From Ulota crispa (Eukaryota > Streptophyta > Bryopsida > Orthotrichales > Orthotrichaceae): a DNA stretch of 64,000 nucleotides. Shown in pieces: positions 47,401 to 60,009 of this stretch; positions within the stretch are counted from its first letter, which is position 1, and each line of letters begins with the position of its first letter. A program made the position numbers and the translations under genes. Where the stretch lies: the NCBI GenBank assembly GCA_963920765.1, contig OY987246.1, positions 4,590,501 through 4,654,500 of the forward strand, written 5' to 3'. The notes beneath the pieces were generated by a model, which saw only the letters and a program-made list of their open reading frames with translations, made no database searches and had not been told where the DNA came from.

Positions 47401-48430
47401 TGATTTGGATGGGTGTAGGGACCTTGAAGTGTTGCCATGTTTAAGAAAGCTTAGAAAGTTGGAAAAGTTGAACATTTCTAGATGTGGGGTTTCAGAAGTG
47501 CCAGGATTGGATTGCTTGGTGGCTCTACAGGTATTCATTGCTACAGGTTGCAAACGGTTGAAGAGGTTACTAGATTTGCAGTGGCTTTCAAACCTGGAAG
47601 TACTTGAATTGAGTGGTTGTTGTTTGGTGGAGCCAATCCGTGGGTTGGAGAAGTTGACATCCTTGCAACGACTTTGTGTCCACTTTGATATGGTGAAAGA
47701 CTCTCCCAAGCAATGTCTGTTGACGAAGCTGCAGGATGTGGAAATTGAGTCGTTGGGAGAGCGAGGATTACCATGTATGGTTGGTTGGACAGGTTTGAAA
47801 AGGCTGGTGATTCGTGATTGTGATGGAGTTTGTAAACTCGAAGGTTTGGAGAGTTTGTCAAGTTTGCAATTTCTCTGTATTCAAAGGTGCTACTTCCGAG
47901 ATGTGTCAATCGTGAGCTGCTTGGCTTTGTTACAAGAATTGTGGATTATAGAATGCAAGAAGCTGGAGCAAGTGCTTTGTTTGGTCCAGTTGTCGAAGTT
48001 GGAGACACTTCTGTTGTATGGATTAGGTGTAGCAACATGGAAAGTGGGTGGGACTATTCCGCAGTTACGCTCGTTGAGTATAGACAAATGGTCTGTCATT
48101 ACTCTTCCTGAGCTTGGCCGCTTTCCGGAATTGAGAGTGTTGAACCTTTATGGATGTGACTCTTTAACTCGTTTAACTAGTGAGGGACCCCTGGCAATGT
48201 TGGAGGCTCTTATGCTTAGGAGTTGTGATAAATTGGAGTCTGTGCCAAATTTTAGTGGGTGCACTCGGTTGAGGGGAGTTTACATTGAGCATTGTGGGAG
48301 TTTGATACCAATGCCTAATTTTAGTGGCTTAGAACGCCGTGATGACGTGCATAATGGAAGAAATCTTAGCATTGAAGAAGGGACATACAAATGGATTAAA
48401 GAAGGAGCACCAGTGCTTAGCAACAACTAG
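44417..48430 (+). pseudogene. TNL immune receptor, copy 2, interrupted in the TIR exon
   Basis: Exons by homology with copy 1 are 44417-45005 (TIR), 45155-45421 (P-loop), 45607-46248 (NB-ARC) and 46640-48430 (MHD plus LRR). The P-loop is intact (GLYGMGGIGKST), as are VFVAIDNVGDG, FVVVTARS, HPLALKVL and VGMHDLWREF. The last exon is open for nearly 600 codons, with Trp (DEHWFYREN) where copy 1 has a stop. Lesions differ from copy 1: in-frame TAA at 44772-44774 and TGA at 44802-44804 in the TIR-NB linker, and the donor after 45005 reads GG rather than GT. A truncated TIR-only product of about 120 residues is possible from the first exon; TIR-only proteins can act in plant immunity, but this is inference. 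The LRR exon is almost identical to copy 1, whereas the TIR exon differs by about 10 percent. Confidence 0.85.
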
Positions 48431-48660
48431 ATGAACTTGAACATGCTATGGGCTTTTCCTTTATTTTGAATTGGGATTGCAAGCACCTGCCTTGATTCAT
48501 GGAAGGTGCAATGATACCATGAGAGACTATTATGGAGTCTATAAAGGTTCTCCACTTGTTTGTCTTGTAGTGAATTGGATTTGTGCTCTAGGTTGTGGCA
48601 TTTGAAATAGAGCAAGATCGGAGGAGTTTGGCTCTATTGTAAGAATTGCAAATCGTATAA
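48431..48660 (+). other. 3' flank of TNL copy 2
   Basis: Probable 3' untranslated sequence, closely matching 25512-25730 of unit 1. Confidence 0.5.
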
Positions 48661-48960
48661 GGTAGGAGGCTCAAAAAGCGTCACTTTAAGAGCTAATTGC
48701 TTTTGGGAAGAAGTTTAATTCCTTGAAACAATTTTTGGTAAATTTTGGTAGGAAGAACAATGGAATGGGCATCTAACCCAAGTCGTTTCATATTTTTTGA
48801 ACTTTTGTGGAATTAGTTATGAATTTTTCAAGTTGAAATCCAGTGGTCACTAAAAGCGACCCCCTCTTGGAATGTACATCCTAGGTACATTGGAAAAAAG
48901 AAAACGTTCTTTTGTTTTAGAGGTTGCTTTTAGAATCAGGTCGCTTTTAGAGCACCCTAT
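48661..48960. mobile_element. GGTAGG-terminal MITE specific to unit 2
   Basis: It begins GGTAGGAGGCTCAAAAAGCG and ends with the inverted TCGCTTTTAGAGCACCCTAT. Unit 1 reads through the homologous point (near 25731-25740) without it, so it inserted after the duplication. The termini resemble 18299-18605. Boundaries are good to a few bases; no clean duplication is seen. Confidence 0.55.
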
Positions 48961-49404
48961 TATTGAATTTTGCATAGTTTTGATTGTATATATTTGCAAA
49001 TATGTTAAATCTTTCAATATCTTTAAAGTATTCACAAATAGGTTGGTTTTTGAAGATTTATGTGGGACTAGTGTTGACAAGAGATCATTTCAATCATCCA
49101 TTATGTAGATCTATTCCTAAATGCTTGAGGCTTTTTTTGAGTTTTTGGGAATTTGCTCAAAATTGAGCAAAAAGCCAATATTTTCGTATGTTGTATCAAT
49201 ATTTGTTTATTTTGTAATTGTACAAATTCAAATTTTTATTAAAGATCACGTGGAAAACAAAACAAAACAACACCATTTATGGAATGAAAGATTATAATAT
49301 TTGATTATGAGGGTGTTAAAACTACGAAAATGACTAAAAGTTATTAAATACTTCTTTCACATATTGAATCTAAAAGATTGGTCACCAAAAAAAAATAACC
49401 TTAA

Positions 49405-49628
49405 CCCCTGAACGTCCCAAACGCCCTTTGTGGTCATATGTATGGCCATATGTTCAGACATATTTGAGCTAATCTAAGGACTTTCCAAAAACATTTATGT
49501 ACCCCCCATCATACAACCTCTCAATATGTATGGTTGTAACAAATAAATTTTAGCTGATTCAAACTTCTGAATATTGGTTGCAACCGTATTCAATACTGTA
49601 GCTCCAAAGCCCAAGGGCCCTTCAAGGG
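49405..49628. mobile_element. piggyBac-like 224-bp element (nested, first of a pair)
   Basis: TTAA flanks lie at 49401-49404 and 49629-49632. Ends are CCCCTGAACGTCCCAAACGCC and, inverted, CCCTTGAAGGGCCCTTGGGC. It is clearly homologous along its length to 60606-60827. Confidence 0.75.
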
Positions 49629-49632
49629 TTAA

Positions 49633-50172
49633 TCCTTAGGCGCTTAGTTGACCATTTTTTGGTCGCTGCCCATTTTTTGCGAGCAACTTGAAATGAGAGA
49701 TTTTTTTTCAAAAAAATAAAATAATTCTTAAACACAAGAGCAAGTCTACTTTCCAACCCAATTTGAATCATGTCAATGCAAGTTAAACTCCATCAAGGAG
49801 AAATTTTCAAAGATAGAGACACTTCAATATTTCCTAGTGTTAAAAAATTTACTATTTTGGAAAACTAATGATGTCCTCTCCTTCAAAAACATTGCATTCT
49901 TGAAGTTCACAATAGAATGTATGTTTTTAACCAATTATACCAAGCTTTAAAATCTATGAATAAAATTTGTAATTTTGGTGAATATTAAATGGTAAATGAT
50001 TCTAAATTCATTAAATAAAAACCCAAAACTTTTTCGGAATATTTGACTACATAAATAATTACTAAACATCATGATTCTTGTTTTCTCATTTGAAGCAAAC
50101 TTCATCAAAGTTACAGATGTATCATTTTATAATGCATCTATGTTTTGCCTTTACCCCTTGGGCGTTTAGGGG
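49633..50172. mobile_element. piggyBac-like 540-bp element (nested, second of a pair)
   Basis: It shares the TTAA at 49629-49632 with its left neighbour and has TTAA at 50173-50176 on the right. Ends are TCCTTAGGCGCTTAG and, inverted, CCCCTAAACGCCCAAGGGG. Non-coding. Confidence 0.65.
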
Positions 50173-50516
50173 TTAAAGGACATAACATATATTACTCCAA
50201 TCACTTTGCCGCTTTCCAAAATCTCTTCTACAAGTTTTCAAACGAATTCCTAGTGTAAATTTTTCTCTAAAAGCTAGTTTGAAACTTGTTTCCATGAGCT
50301 ATCAACACTACAAGAAGTCAAGACTCTTGTACCAAATTTTGAATTGAAAAATTGTAAATTAGCCGTTTTCAAAATCAGATTTTTGATGCTAAAACACCAC
50401 TTCAAAAATAATAACTCAAAAATGCCAACTACTAAAAATAAAAACTTTACTTACATTTATTGAACTCCAAAGTATGTCAACACCAAAATTTGGTGCATTT
50501 GGCATTTCGGGGTTAA

Positions 50517-51796
50517 GGACTTTGGAGCAGTTTGGGGTTATTTTCAATATCTTATAAATTGTGAGATTGGATGCTAGTGTCAATTCAACTAGTGTAGCAT
50601 CTCCAATTTCTAGGATGGACTTTTAAGATCCTTGAGGTAGGCAAATATGTTTGTTGTGTGTTGCTATGACATATTGTATACTTGGAAGTTGTTTGTGTTT
50701 GGCTATAAACTCTTGCACCTAAAGGTAAAACATATGTAGAAGACAAACATGCTTATGCCTATGTGAGATGGATTTGTCATGTTTGTCAATACAGCAAAAC
50801 TTTATAAGGAAATGGTGAATCTTATAACTCAATTAATTGGAGCTTTGAAGAATTGCTCCAAAACATTGCTTCTAAATCGGCACAATGTAGTTGGGCATAA
50901 GCGTGAAGATCCTTTGTGGAAATTTCAAGTTGTAATTACGTGTTTAGTTCTTGGCAAGAATCTCCTTAGATTTGTGATGAGGATTTAATCATGAAAATTA
51001 CCACGCTTTGTTTAGAAAATTCTTTAATTGTTCCATGAGCACATCTAATTCATTCCTTATGTCATCTCCTACAAGAACCAAAAACACTAGTGTTTTTGGA
51101 TTCAATTGATACACCTAAAATTGATATACAAGACTAGGAGTTCTACTTCACAAGTACCAACTTGGAAAGGGTGTCATTGGAGTGATTAATGTCTAGGACT
51201 CCTCTCTTCAAAATTCTTAATCTCAACATCTACAAATTTGCAACACCTAAAGACAAGGTCAAAAGATTTGAACATCTTAGGTACTCCCTTCAATTACCAA
51301 ATGCTCCAAAAGTAGTTACACTCTACAAGAAGAAAACAACCACTATATGGCCACCCATTCTATTTATGAGAAAGTTACTACTTTGCTTAAAGACTATACA
51401 AAAATGTTTTGAAAGTGCTCTTTCTATTCTTTCTCCATGTTCCAAACACAAAATGACAATAAAACATTTGATGAAATGGTAGTCTCTTCACCAAGTTTTG
51501 TAGTTACTAATCCCAAAACAAACTCATTGCCTATTCTTGTTTTAATGTCCTTTCAAGAATGCTACATTTGTTGATTACAATGCCAATGACATGCTCCAAT
51601 ATCAAAAAAGCAAAGTTCCCACAATGACAAGTAGGCCCTGTCAACATTTTCTCACTTGAGCCAGCACAAATTTGACCATCTTAAATCATGTCAACCTTAA
51701 GATACAAAAAAGCAAAGACAAAAACAAATGCCTGAAAAATGAACCAATTCATAGAAGCAAAACAACTTGAAGAGAGAATAATAAAAAGACACTAGG
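50517..51796. other. Spacer between TNL copy 2 and hydrolase copy B
   Basis: Colinear with 26817-28087. Short ORFs (50779-50988, 51189-51482) do not match the frames of unit 1 and show no domain. Confidence 0.45.
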
Positions 51797-54700
51797 CTAC
51801 ATGTATTGATGACCAAGAATTTGAGACTCTAATTCCGTAGCAAGTTCTTGTTCTCGGCCCAAGACAACAGACATGTGATCTCCTCTTACAATTCTAGACA
51901 AGGTCACATTCGCAAACTTCCAACCAAGGGCAATACCACATTCAACTGATCACGTTGCATCGTGAATAACATGCACATGATCGTGAATAACATGCAAATG
52001 CCAGCCAGCCTTGACAAGCTCTGCCATGGAATGCTCCATCACAAACGGCCCAGCGCAAATGGTGTTATGGAACATCTTGAAGGCTGAACTATGGCTATGT
52101 TGCATATAATCATGGATGAAGGAAGGCGGCATTCTGCACACACCAAACTCCTAAACTCTCAACACCAACAAGATAAGAAAAACAAAGTTCAAGGACATGT
52201 CTCTCTCAATAGTCACTTGCTTGCACCTACTTGTAAGGAACTTAGGTTACACGCCTACATGTTTTCTTTGCAGCGTTCAAGAGATTAAGCACAAGAAAAC
52301 ATGATGTTGAACAATTTGCCAACAAATACAAGAAACACAAGTTTCAGCTGTGGTCTTTCACAGGGTTCGTAGTCCACTTACACAGTTGCAGAAAATTCAA
52401 GTATTGTGTACAATTGATCACAGGTAGGCAAGAGAACGATATTGCAATCTAATGAGAGGTGCCTGTCTGAACACCTACCTCCCTGTCCGGTGCTTATGTT
52501 ACATGATCTTGGATCATGATTTTCTTTCAAATTATCCCTCCAACATTCACGCTCTCAAATGCACAACTGGCAGCATTTCTAGCTCTTGTCAGTTTCTAGC
52601 TCTTATGGGTGGCCAATTTCAAGGCAATGTCAAGCAAATTAACTCTAGAGCAGTGTTTAACTGTATAGCTGGATAAATGTACTCAATGGGTTACATTTTA
52701 ACACCACATCAAATTTTGAGACTCATTTCCTCCTTTTAGACTTCTCTTTGGTTTGCAAAATGAACTTTGTGTAAACAAGCTCTGCATAAATATACATCCA
52801 CTCAAATGTGGCGCCGTCAAAAAGGATAAAAAGGGGAGGTGAAGTAGGAAAACCTGCTGCCCAAAAGTTTGGCGACGAAGGTCATGAGCGGAATCCAGAA
52901 CCGGTGATGCTTGCAGAACACCAGGCACACCACTCTTCCCAGATGCTCGTACCACGACATGAGTGTGTGCACAAATGCGAAGAAGGGCCAGGTCTTCTGT
53001 GGAGCCACGTTGCCTAACACGTACGATGCAGGTGGCACACCTGGCCTAGTTGGAAAATACAGCTGCACGTCACAAACAGTTCAGTCATTCTCAGGCATTC
53101 CATAGGTGTGAAGTTTAGCCCTCAGAACAATTTGTTACTGCATGAAACATCGTAACAGGGCTCACTCTTGTTCATCTCACTCTTGTTCATCTGACGTGGA
53201 GAATACTACGACTTGATCCCGTCTCCTACGTTGGCACAGATGCCAGCAGGAGTTTATTCTTTCAGACCTTTACTTCAGTTTATTAACAAGTGGTGTACAA
53301 ATCACTTCCCATATTTTATTACAGTTCATGCTCATCAAATGAGAACCGAACTACCTACACTAGAAACTCACACGCTGAGAAAAGGAATTTGGTGTGAGTA
53401 GATTAGGCTCTTATACCCAAAACGCACACTCCTAAGTAAAATAAATTGCTTCCAGCACTGCAGACGGTACTCTCACCACACTCCTTAGAAGAGACTGTGA
53501 ACACCTTGGGGTCCATTACTAATTCAGCCAAGCAATGGACCATCTAAGATGCTTTGATTTTTGAGCATCTTCTTCCTTTGGACACAAATCCCCTAACAGC
53601 TGGAGTTCGACAATCACAGCATTAGCCAGGTCTGGTAGGCAACATCAGTTACTGCCAATCACTTTGACAAGGGTAGGACGTCATCACTACTCTAAAATTC
53701 TATGACCAGTTCACGGTAGAAACCCAAAGACAGCGCCAGCCATGGCAGAATCGTCTACCGGTGCGACGATTGTGATGGATTTCACAGCAGCTGGGTCCTG
53801 GCCAGCCAACGCCAGTGCAATCGTGCAACCCATGGAGTGCGCCACCAGATGAAACCTCCGACTTCCGTACTTTTCCAGCACAGATCTGAACTAACAGTCA
53901 CATCCTTCCAGTTTATGCAGGGTGGTTCACAATTCACCCGACTTCCATACAGACATAACCTTCACCGCATAAAACTCTTCACAAACAATGCCAACTAAAG
54001 AGTTGTGTACAGCAAAGCCATCTCAAGTAAGAGCCAAATTAAAGCACCGACATACTCTCATGTTCAAAGATAATGGCTTGCGGAGTTTTCATTGCACAAC
54101 AAAATGCCAGGGACTATTTCAAAGCACATGCGTGAGACGATATCAACTCGACGGTTTAGGGTTTAGAATTTACGGATTTAGGGTGCCACGCACCTTCGGA
54201 TCATGTCCACGTGCTCCGCGTTTGTGTACAAGCAGTCCTCCGGTCGCGGGCTTCGGCCGAACCCGAGCACGTCCACGGCGAACAGGCGATGCGACGACCG
54301 CACTTCTTTCGACAAGCGGGGCAGAACCGTGTCCACCCAGAACGACGACGACGACAGAAACCCGTGCAGGAATATCACGTTGTGCACTGCCGCTGCCTCC
54401 TCCACGTCCTCACCGTCGTCCACAGCGAAATCTGCACACCAGGCTGGCTACTCAGATATTCATGGCTCTTAAGGGCGACCGATTCGATCAATCATACTCC
54501 GAAATACCAGTCTGGTGTAGCCAACTCATATTCCTCTACAACCAGTGCAATCTATTACATGCATTGGTCCCAAAATTGAACAGAAGAGAAACCTTGTAAA
54601 GCATTCCCAAAACTGCTGAAAGCAACATGGAAGTAAAACCCTAAACCCTAAACTGAGAACTTCACAATGGCAACCTCGAAGCTAAATCTCGTTGACGAGA

Positions 54701-55810
54701 AGAGTATGGCTTGATAACCAGCAAAAACGTCAGGCACATCCTCTCCATTGAGCAATTCAATTAGGGCGCGAAAACATATCAAAAACAATCCGTGAAGAGC
54801 AATTTTTCTGTAGTTCGAGAAATTCATCAAACTAGAATAAATAGACAAATCCTCATCCGACCAGTTCCAAACTCTTTAGACAAGCAGGAGGTCTGTTTGT
54901 CTTTTAGGACCTGAAACCCGGTCTGGCGTGGCCAATTCTTATTCCTCTACAACCAGTGCAGTCTATTGCATGCTTTAGTCCCAAAAATTGAACACAAGAG
55001 AAACCTCGTAAGACAGTCCCAAAACTGCTGAAAACAACAAGGGAATTAAAACCCTAAACCCGAAACTGAGAACGTCACAGTGGCAACCTCACAGCTGAAT
55101 CTCGTCGACGAGGACAGTATGACTCGATAACCAGCAAACACGTCAGGCACATTCTCTCGAGTGAGCAATACAGAGGTGGCATAAGTGTATATCAAACGCA
55201 ATCGGTGAAGAGCAATTAATCTGTCGACCGAGAAATTCATCAAAATAGAATACACAGAAAAATCCTCATACGGCCAGCTCGAAACTCTTTAGAAAAGCAA
55301 GAGGTATATTTGTCAAACAATGCTCACTACCTTTCAATTTCGGGCGTCGTCACACACACCTTGATAATCCGCATGGACGTAGAGCAGATTCTCTCGTGTG
55401 AGCCAAGCTGTGCACGTCGCGCACCCGCAGTCCGACCAACTCGTCGCATTCCGTGCACGCCTCTTCTCCGCCGATCTCGTCGTCGTCGTCGTCGTCTTCT
55501 TCCACCGCCGCACGACCTTCTCAGCGACAGCAACATCGTCACCCGATTGAAGCCTCACCTTCCGTCCGCCCCATTTCTTCTAGCGCTGGTGGAGCGTGTG
55601 ACTGGGCCCCGTCCAGAACTCCAGCGCGTCGTAGCTCCCGGTCGTGTGAGGAGACGTGCAATGGCAGGGAGGCGAGGCGTTCTTGTCCAGATGCCGATCC
55701 AGAAACCGAAACACGGGACACAGCAGCGTGTCCGCCACATCACAGCATCCGAACACGATGGCATTGATCGCCGTGATCAAGCATCGCCTTGGAGCTTGAA
55801 ATGTCGCCAT
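51797..55810 (-). pseudogene. BODYGUARD-like alpha/beta hydrolase, copy B, decayed
   Basis: Exons on - are 55810-55360, 54431-54194, 53885-53759, 53062-52854 and 52133-51797, with the same splice sites as copy A. The elbow AHSMGC and the HGFLSSSSFW block remain. It shares the in-frame TAG of copy A in exon 1 (55580-55582). In exon 5 the acidic GED of copy A is replaced by a 12-bp-longer tandem duplication reading DHVHVIH, and the following Cys codon has become TGA (51950-51952), removing the histidine-bearing C-terminus. A hAT MITE lies 5 bp before the ATG. Introns and exons are otherwise nearly identical to copy A, so the decay is recent. Confidence 0.85.
54495..55281 (-). repeat. Tandem repeat in intron 1 of hydrolase copy B
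   Basis: Counterpart of 30774-31560, with the same two diverged units at an offset of about 411 bp and the same telobox-like ACCCTAAACCC stretch. Inherited from before the segmental duplication. Confidence 0.75.
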
Positions 55811-55815
55811 TGCAT

Positions 55816-56117
55816 CAGGGCTTTTTTTTTCATTTTTCAAGAAGTGTGAAGGTGGCTTTTTAAAATGTTATAGCGGTGCTCCAAATTTCAACACTCATGC
55901 ACATATTGGATAGAAAATATCAAATTAGTACATACTATATACTATATGTCTAAAATTTGGTTATCATTCACAATTTGGCGATTTTATTCAATTTAATAAA
56001 AAAAAATGAAGACTAGTGGCGAAATCATCCAAGTTTTTTGGCATTTTTTTTTAATGTTTTTTAGCCAGAAATTGCTTTTGGGTGCAATCTGGCACTAAAA
56101 TGCAAAAAAAAACCCTG
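55816..56117. mobile_element. hAT-type MITE, 8-bp TSD, 5 bp upstream of hydrolase copy B
   Basis: A perfect 8-bp duplication, CATTGCAT, flanks the element (55808-55815 and 56118-56125). Ends are CAGGGC followed by a T run, and an A run followed by CCCTG. An 8-bp duplication with CAGGG ends is typical of hAT elements. The left duplication overlaps the start codon of copy B (ATG on -, 55810-55808). Unit 1 lacks it. Confidence 0.9.
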
Positions 56118-56125
56118 CATTGCAT

Positions 56126-56640
56126 ACGATTTCATTCCACCTCGCCGCATCTCGGATTGTCCCAAACAGTTGGACAAGTCTCCAGTTGTTCGAGCATCAT
56201 GAAGTGGCGAGTGATCTGACAGTTCTAACAACTCTAGGAGGGTTGCTGCATTTGAAGAGCACGGAATCAAAGGTCGTGTCGAGTTGGGTTGATGGGAAAT
56301 TGATTTGTACACAAAGCTTGTAGTGAGCATCCCATCGTGAAGACGATCTTCAGGGGAAACAGAGTTTGCTTGAGGTGCTTTTGGAAGAAGATACCACTGT
56401 GATTGTCTCACGCAAAAGCTAAGTCTTTTCATGAGAGACCAAAGAACAAAAAAGTTTTGTGCAACTAAGTTAGAGAGGTGCAAAAGAGTGCACTCATGGG
56501 AGTGTTGAGTGTGAGAAAAAGACTGAAAAGAGCAATGAACCAGCCCTAAAACCCTTGTGAGAAATTAAGTTTTCAACAAACAGATAAGGTTAGAGGAGTT
56601 ACCAAATTTAGAGGCGTACTGGGAGATTATAATTTTTCTT
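56126..56640 (-). promoter_or_regulatory. Former 5' leader / promoter of hydrolase copy B
   Basis: Colinear with 32345-32834 upstream of copy A. The 140-aa ORF on - at 56061-56483 is not preserved in unit 1 and runs into the hAT MITE, so I do not call it a gene. Confidence 0.4.
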
Positions 56641-57100
56641 TTCGGAGATTTGAGGTGACTTGCCCCCTCCCCCTGTTTTTGACCATAGGGATTTGCATGG
56701 TGGAGTTATAATCTCCTATTCCATCCTAGATTGCTAAGCCTTGAGATGTTGTTGACCACGTGGTTACATGGGTGTTGCATAGGGTTTAGGATTACATGGG
56801 TATTGTATAGTGTTTAGGATTTAGGATGTAGGATTAGGATGATGGAAATTATTATGAATTATGGGAGTCAAAAAGTGTTTTTCACCCATTGTCAGTGTGT
56901 AGATGTATGCAATTCCGATATTAGCCAAACTAATTTCAACTCATTACTTTCTACCTCACTTTGCGACATGTGGCATTTCTTCATTAGCCCCAACCTCAAA
57001 AAAATCAAAAAAACGCATCCCAAAGCACCTATCCTTGCTCATGGTGGAAATAGCACCCCCTACACATCTGGTCTGGGGCGTTATCAAGAATGGGTGCTTC
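56641..57100. other. Right edge of the duplicated unit and spacer
   Basis: Homology with unit 1 (33160-33330) fades by about 56790. No gene beyond that; ORFs at 56839-57189 are overlapping and featureless. Confidence 0.45.
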
Positions 57101-57101
57101 C

Positions 57102-57355
57102 ACCTTATACTACTAAGTGGGAGGATTTTGACTTCTTGCCCTTTTCCAGAATCTTTTGGTGTAAGTTGAAGCAAACAATGACGCTTTAGACAACACCAAG
57201 CATCTTCCAACCATGTCCTTTTCCAAAATAAATCATTACTTTTTGGTGAAAGTTGAAACAATAAAGAATGCCTTAAATATGAAACACCATGTGACCTCCA
57301 ACCATGTGCTAAAAAATCAACAAAATTGCCAAGCACTCCTTAGCAAAGTATTAAA
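57102..57355 (+). mobile_element. Decayed Helitron relative
   Basis: It starts TTATACTACTAAGTGGGAG and follows the interior of 40611-41299 (CCTTTTCCAGAATCTTTTGG, TTCCAACCATGTCC and AGCAAAGTATTAAAA blocks). A proper CTAG end was not found, so it is a fragment. Confidence 0.5.
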
Positions 57356-57360
57356 ATTTA

Positions 57361-57520
57361 GCTCTACAAGAAATTGTGTCCTAATTGACATGTCCGAAAT
57401 GACTAAATGTGTCCAAAATGACCAAAAAATGTCAAATTGGACAATTTTTGTAGATTTAGCCATGTTGGTTTGGACATATTTCTGTCATTTTGGACAGTTT
57501 CCCTTGTATAGCATTGTGAT
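57361..57520. mobile_element. Decayed CACTA-type miniature
   Basis: CTCTACAAGAAATTG on the left and CAGTTTCCCTTGTATAG on the right resemble the termini of 34326-34475, and the interior has the same TTTGGACA-type repeats. Neither terminus is intact and no duplication is seen. Confidence 0.5.
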
Positions 57521-58968
57521 GAAGGCAATTTTTATGTGAGAAAATATCAAAAATAGGCCCAAAAATGACCATATTTCAAAAATAGGTATGATATTTGAAA
57601 AATATCAATATAAGGCCTCACCTATATCAAAAGTTGGCCTTGCAACTATGAAGGCCAAAAGATTGCACTTGTCTATTTTTATTTAAATCAAATTGGTTTG
57701 GGATAGCTTTGCTTGTAGTGACCAAGATCAACAATTGCAATGTAGAGTGCACATAGAGAAGTTTGACTTTTTCCTTTTATGCCATTCCAAGAACTTGAAT
57801 AATACATTACATAGTTGGCCTTTTGTTGTTTTGCATAATTGAAATGGAATTCTCATGCAATCTTGGTCAAGCATACCAAATTTCAATTCCAAAAACTCAT
57901 AACTCCCTTTTTTGTGAATTACTTTTCACAATATTCATGGTTTTACATGATAATTGATTAAAAAAAATTGGTGATGAATTTTTGAGATTTGATTACATAA
58001 ATATGTAGGAAAAATTTATACATACATCTTCCAAGTTAAAAAAATCTCATTAAGTAATAAAATTATGATTTATGAAGAACTCAATGTGAGGTTTGGTATG
58101 ACCAAATTTTATAAAATACATATTTCTAATCTTTAAGTAGTTTTTGGTAAAATAAGCATATCATCATACTCAAAGGTACAAACTTAGTCATAATACATGA
58201 GTCAATTAGCAATCTAATTACCATATAGAAATGTCTATTCTACAAAATGTGGACACAATCACCCAATATTGACATTTTATGAAAAGAGTATTGAATTTAT
58301 TTGGGAAGTACCTCCATCTCTAGCTTGAATGTGCAAACGCCTTATTGACCAAGCCTTGACAACGCATGCTCGTCAAACAAAATAATGAAGAAACAAACAA
58401 AAAAACCTCCTAGATTTGGGCACTCTAGAAGATTACACAAACCTTGGACATTTGAGTTTCCTAGATACAATTGAGCGTATCTTGACTTGCATACAATGTG
58501 GGTGTGTATACAATGAGGCGCGCCATATGGAGCGGCCATGCCAAGCACTATTGAGGGCTTGTTTAGCATACAAGGGTGCAAATGCTTTGAGTGTAGGGAA
58601 GGAAGAATGGACAAAACCATCCTTGTGTGCATTTCCTGGTGCATGTTCATCCATAACATCCACCAACATCATTAAATTTCATCCAAACATTGGTATACCT
58701 ATTTTTATTAGAAATTATTACTATTATTAATTTTTGCTCAATTTTTTTTAAAGTTAGAGTAGACAATATCAGTATGGGGTAAGATCCTACCAACAATTTC
58801 CCTAGAAAAGAATTCCATAGAAATACACACCTATACATTTATATACTTCCCTACCAAATTGTTATTTTTAGCTATATTCAAATAAAATGCCATAAAGTCA
58901 CTTAATACAAAGCTCAAAATTTTAACTCTTGCAGTGAATGAATAACTCAAAAAAGGGCATAAGTTTTT
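57521..58968. other. AT-rich spacer
   Basis: No recognisable gene or element. Opposite-strand ORFs at 58342-58730 overlap each other without any domain. Confidence 0.45.
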
Positions 58969-58972
58969 TTAA

Positions 58973-59901
58973 CCCTAAACCATAAAAGTTTGTTCAACAG
59001 TCGGTTGAAAGTTTGGATAGGCTCCTATGGATTCAATTTTTGGCAAATGTTTCTGAAATTTGGAGACAAGGTGCACACAATAAACACCGTTGCATGAAAA
59101 AAACACTCCAATTGGATGCTCAAGTAAAGAGTTATGCTGCCCAAAAGAATTTGGGCATCTTTGGAGAATCTTATACTAAAACTCTCATTAACTTTTGAAA
59201 CTTGGCATGTATAGAACTAACAAAATATGGTATGTAATCACCACAAAAAACAGTTGACCTCTCACATCACATTTGAAGAGGAGTCAAACTTTGTTGACTA
59301 TGTTTGGGTGGTGTCAAGAACAAATATTTTCTTCTAACTTCATGCCCTATTATCTTTTGATTTATAAATCCAAAGCTCCTGAAATTTTTTTTGCACATTC
59401 TTGAGGTTTGTCTCTAACTCTTCAATATTTAATTTCAAAGAAAAAACTTCCTTATTGCACAAAAAATCATGAAAAAATGACTGATATATTGCCAATTCAT
59501 TGAACCTCCTTGCGTTACAAGGTGATTTAGAATGAGCTAGATTTTATGTTTGCTTTTGAATTTTTTTTATGAGTGGACCTAACATCATGTACTTGTGATT
59601 GGGTAGGTACTTTATTTTTGTGTAGAGCAAGAATTTTACTTTAGGAGGGCTCAAAGTTTGCTGACCTTGTTATGCAAGAATGAAAAAAAGTTGTTTTCCT
59701 CACTTCAAACATTATAGCTTACAATCTACTTGGTCAAATGGGCTAAATTTTTTTTCACACATTTTCTTACTTGTATATTACACCTTAACATGGTTGGAAC
59801 TCAAAAAAGAAGTTTTTACTTTGAAATTTAAACAAATCATCAAAAAAGGACAGTTTTGGTTGATCTTATTTTTCTCTGTAACACCCTTTTGCCTTTAGGG
59901 G
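58973..59901. mobile_element. piggyBac-like 0.93-kb element
   Basis: Bounded by TTAA at 58969-58972 and 59902-59905. Termini are CCCTAAACCATAAAAG and, inverted, CCCCTAAAGGCAAAAGGG. The length matches the 0.9-kb group. Non-coding. Confidence 0.55.
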
Positions 59902-60009
59902 TTAAACTCTATATGGAGGTTTTGGCAGTATTCAAGTAAGTAGGCAGAGTGAAGGTCCTGCAAAGTTCCTACTTAGAACTCCTTGACTCCTTAATTTAGG
60001 TGTTAGTTT

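Larger units (their letters stand above)
49114..50512. mobile_element. TTAA element, family B, with two nested elements (unit 2)
   Basis: This is the ortholog of 25888-26812. The right flank is TTAA at 50513-50516; the left flank TCTA at 49110-49113 is a decayed TTAA. It is longer than its unit 1 partner because of the two adjacent nested elements at 49405-49628 and 49633-50172. Confidence 0.65.
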
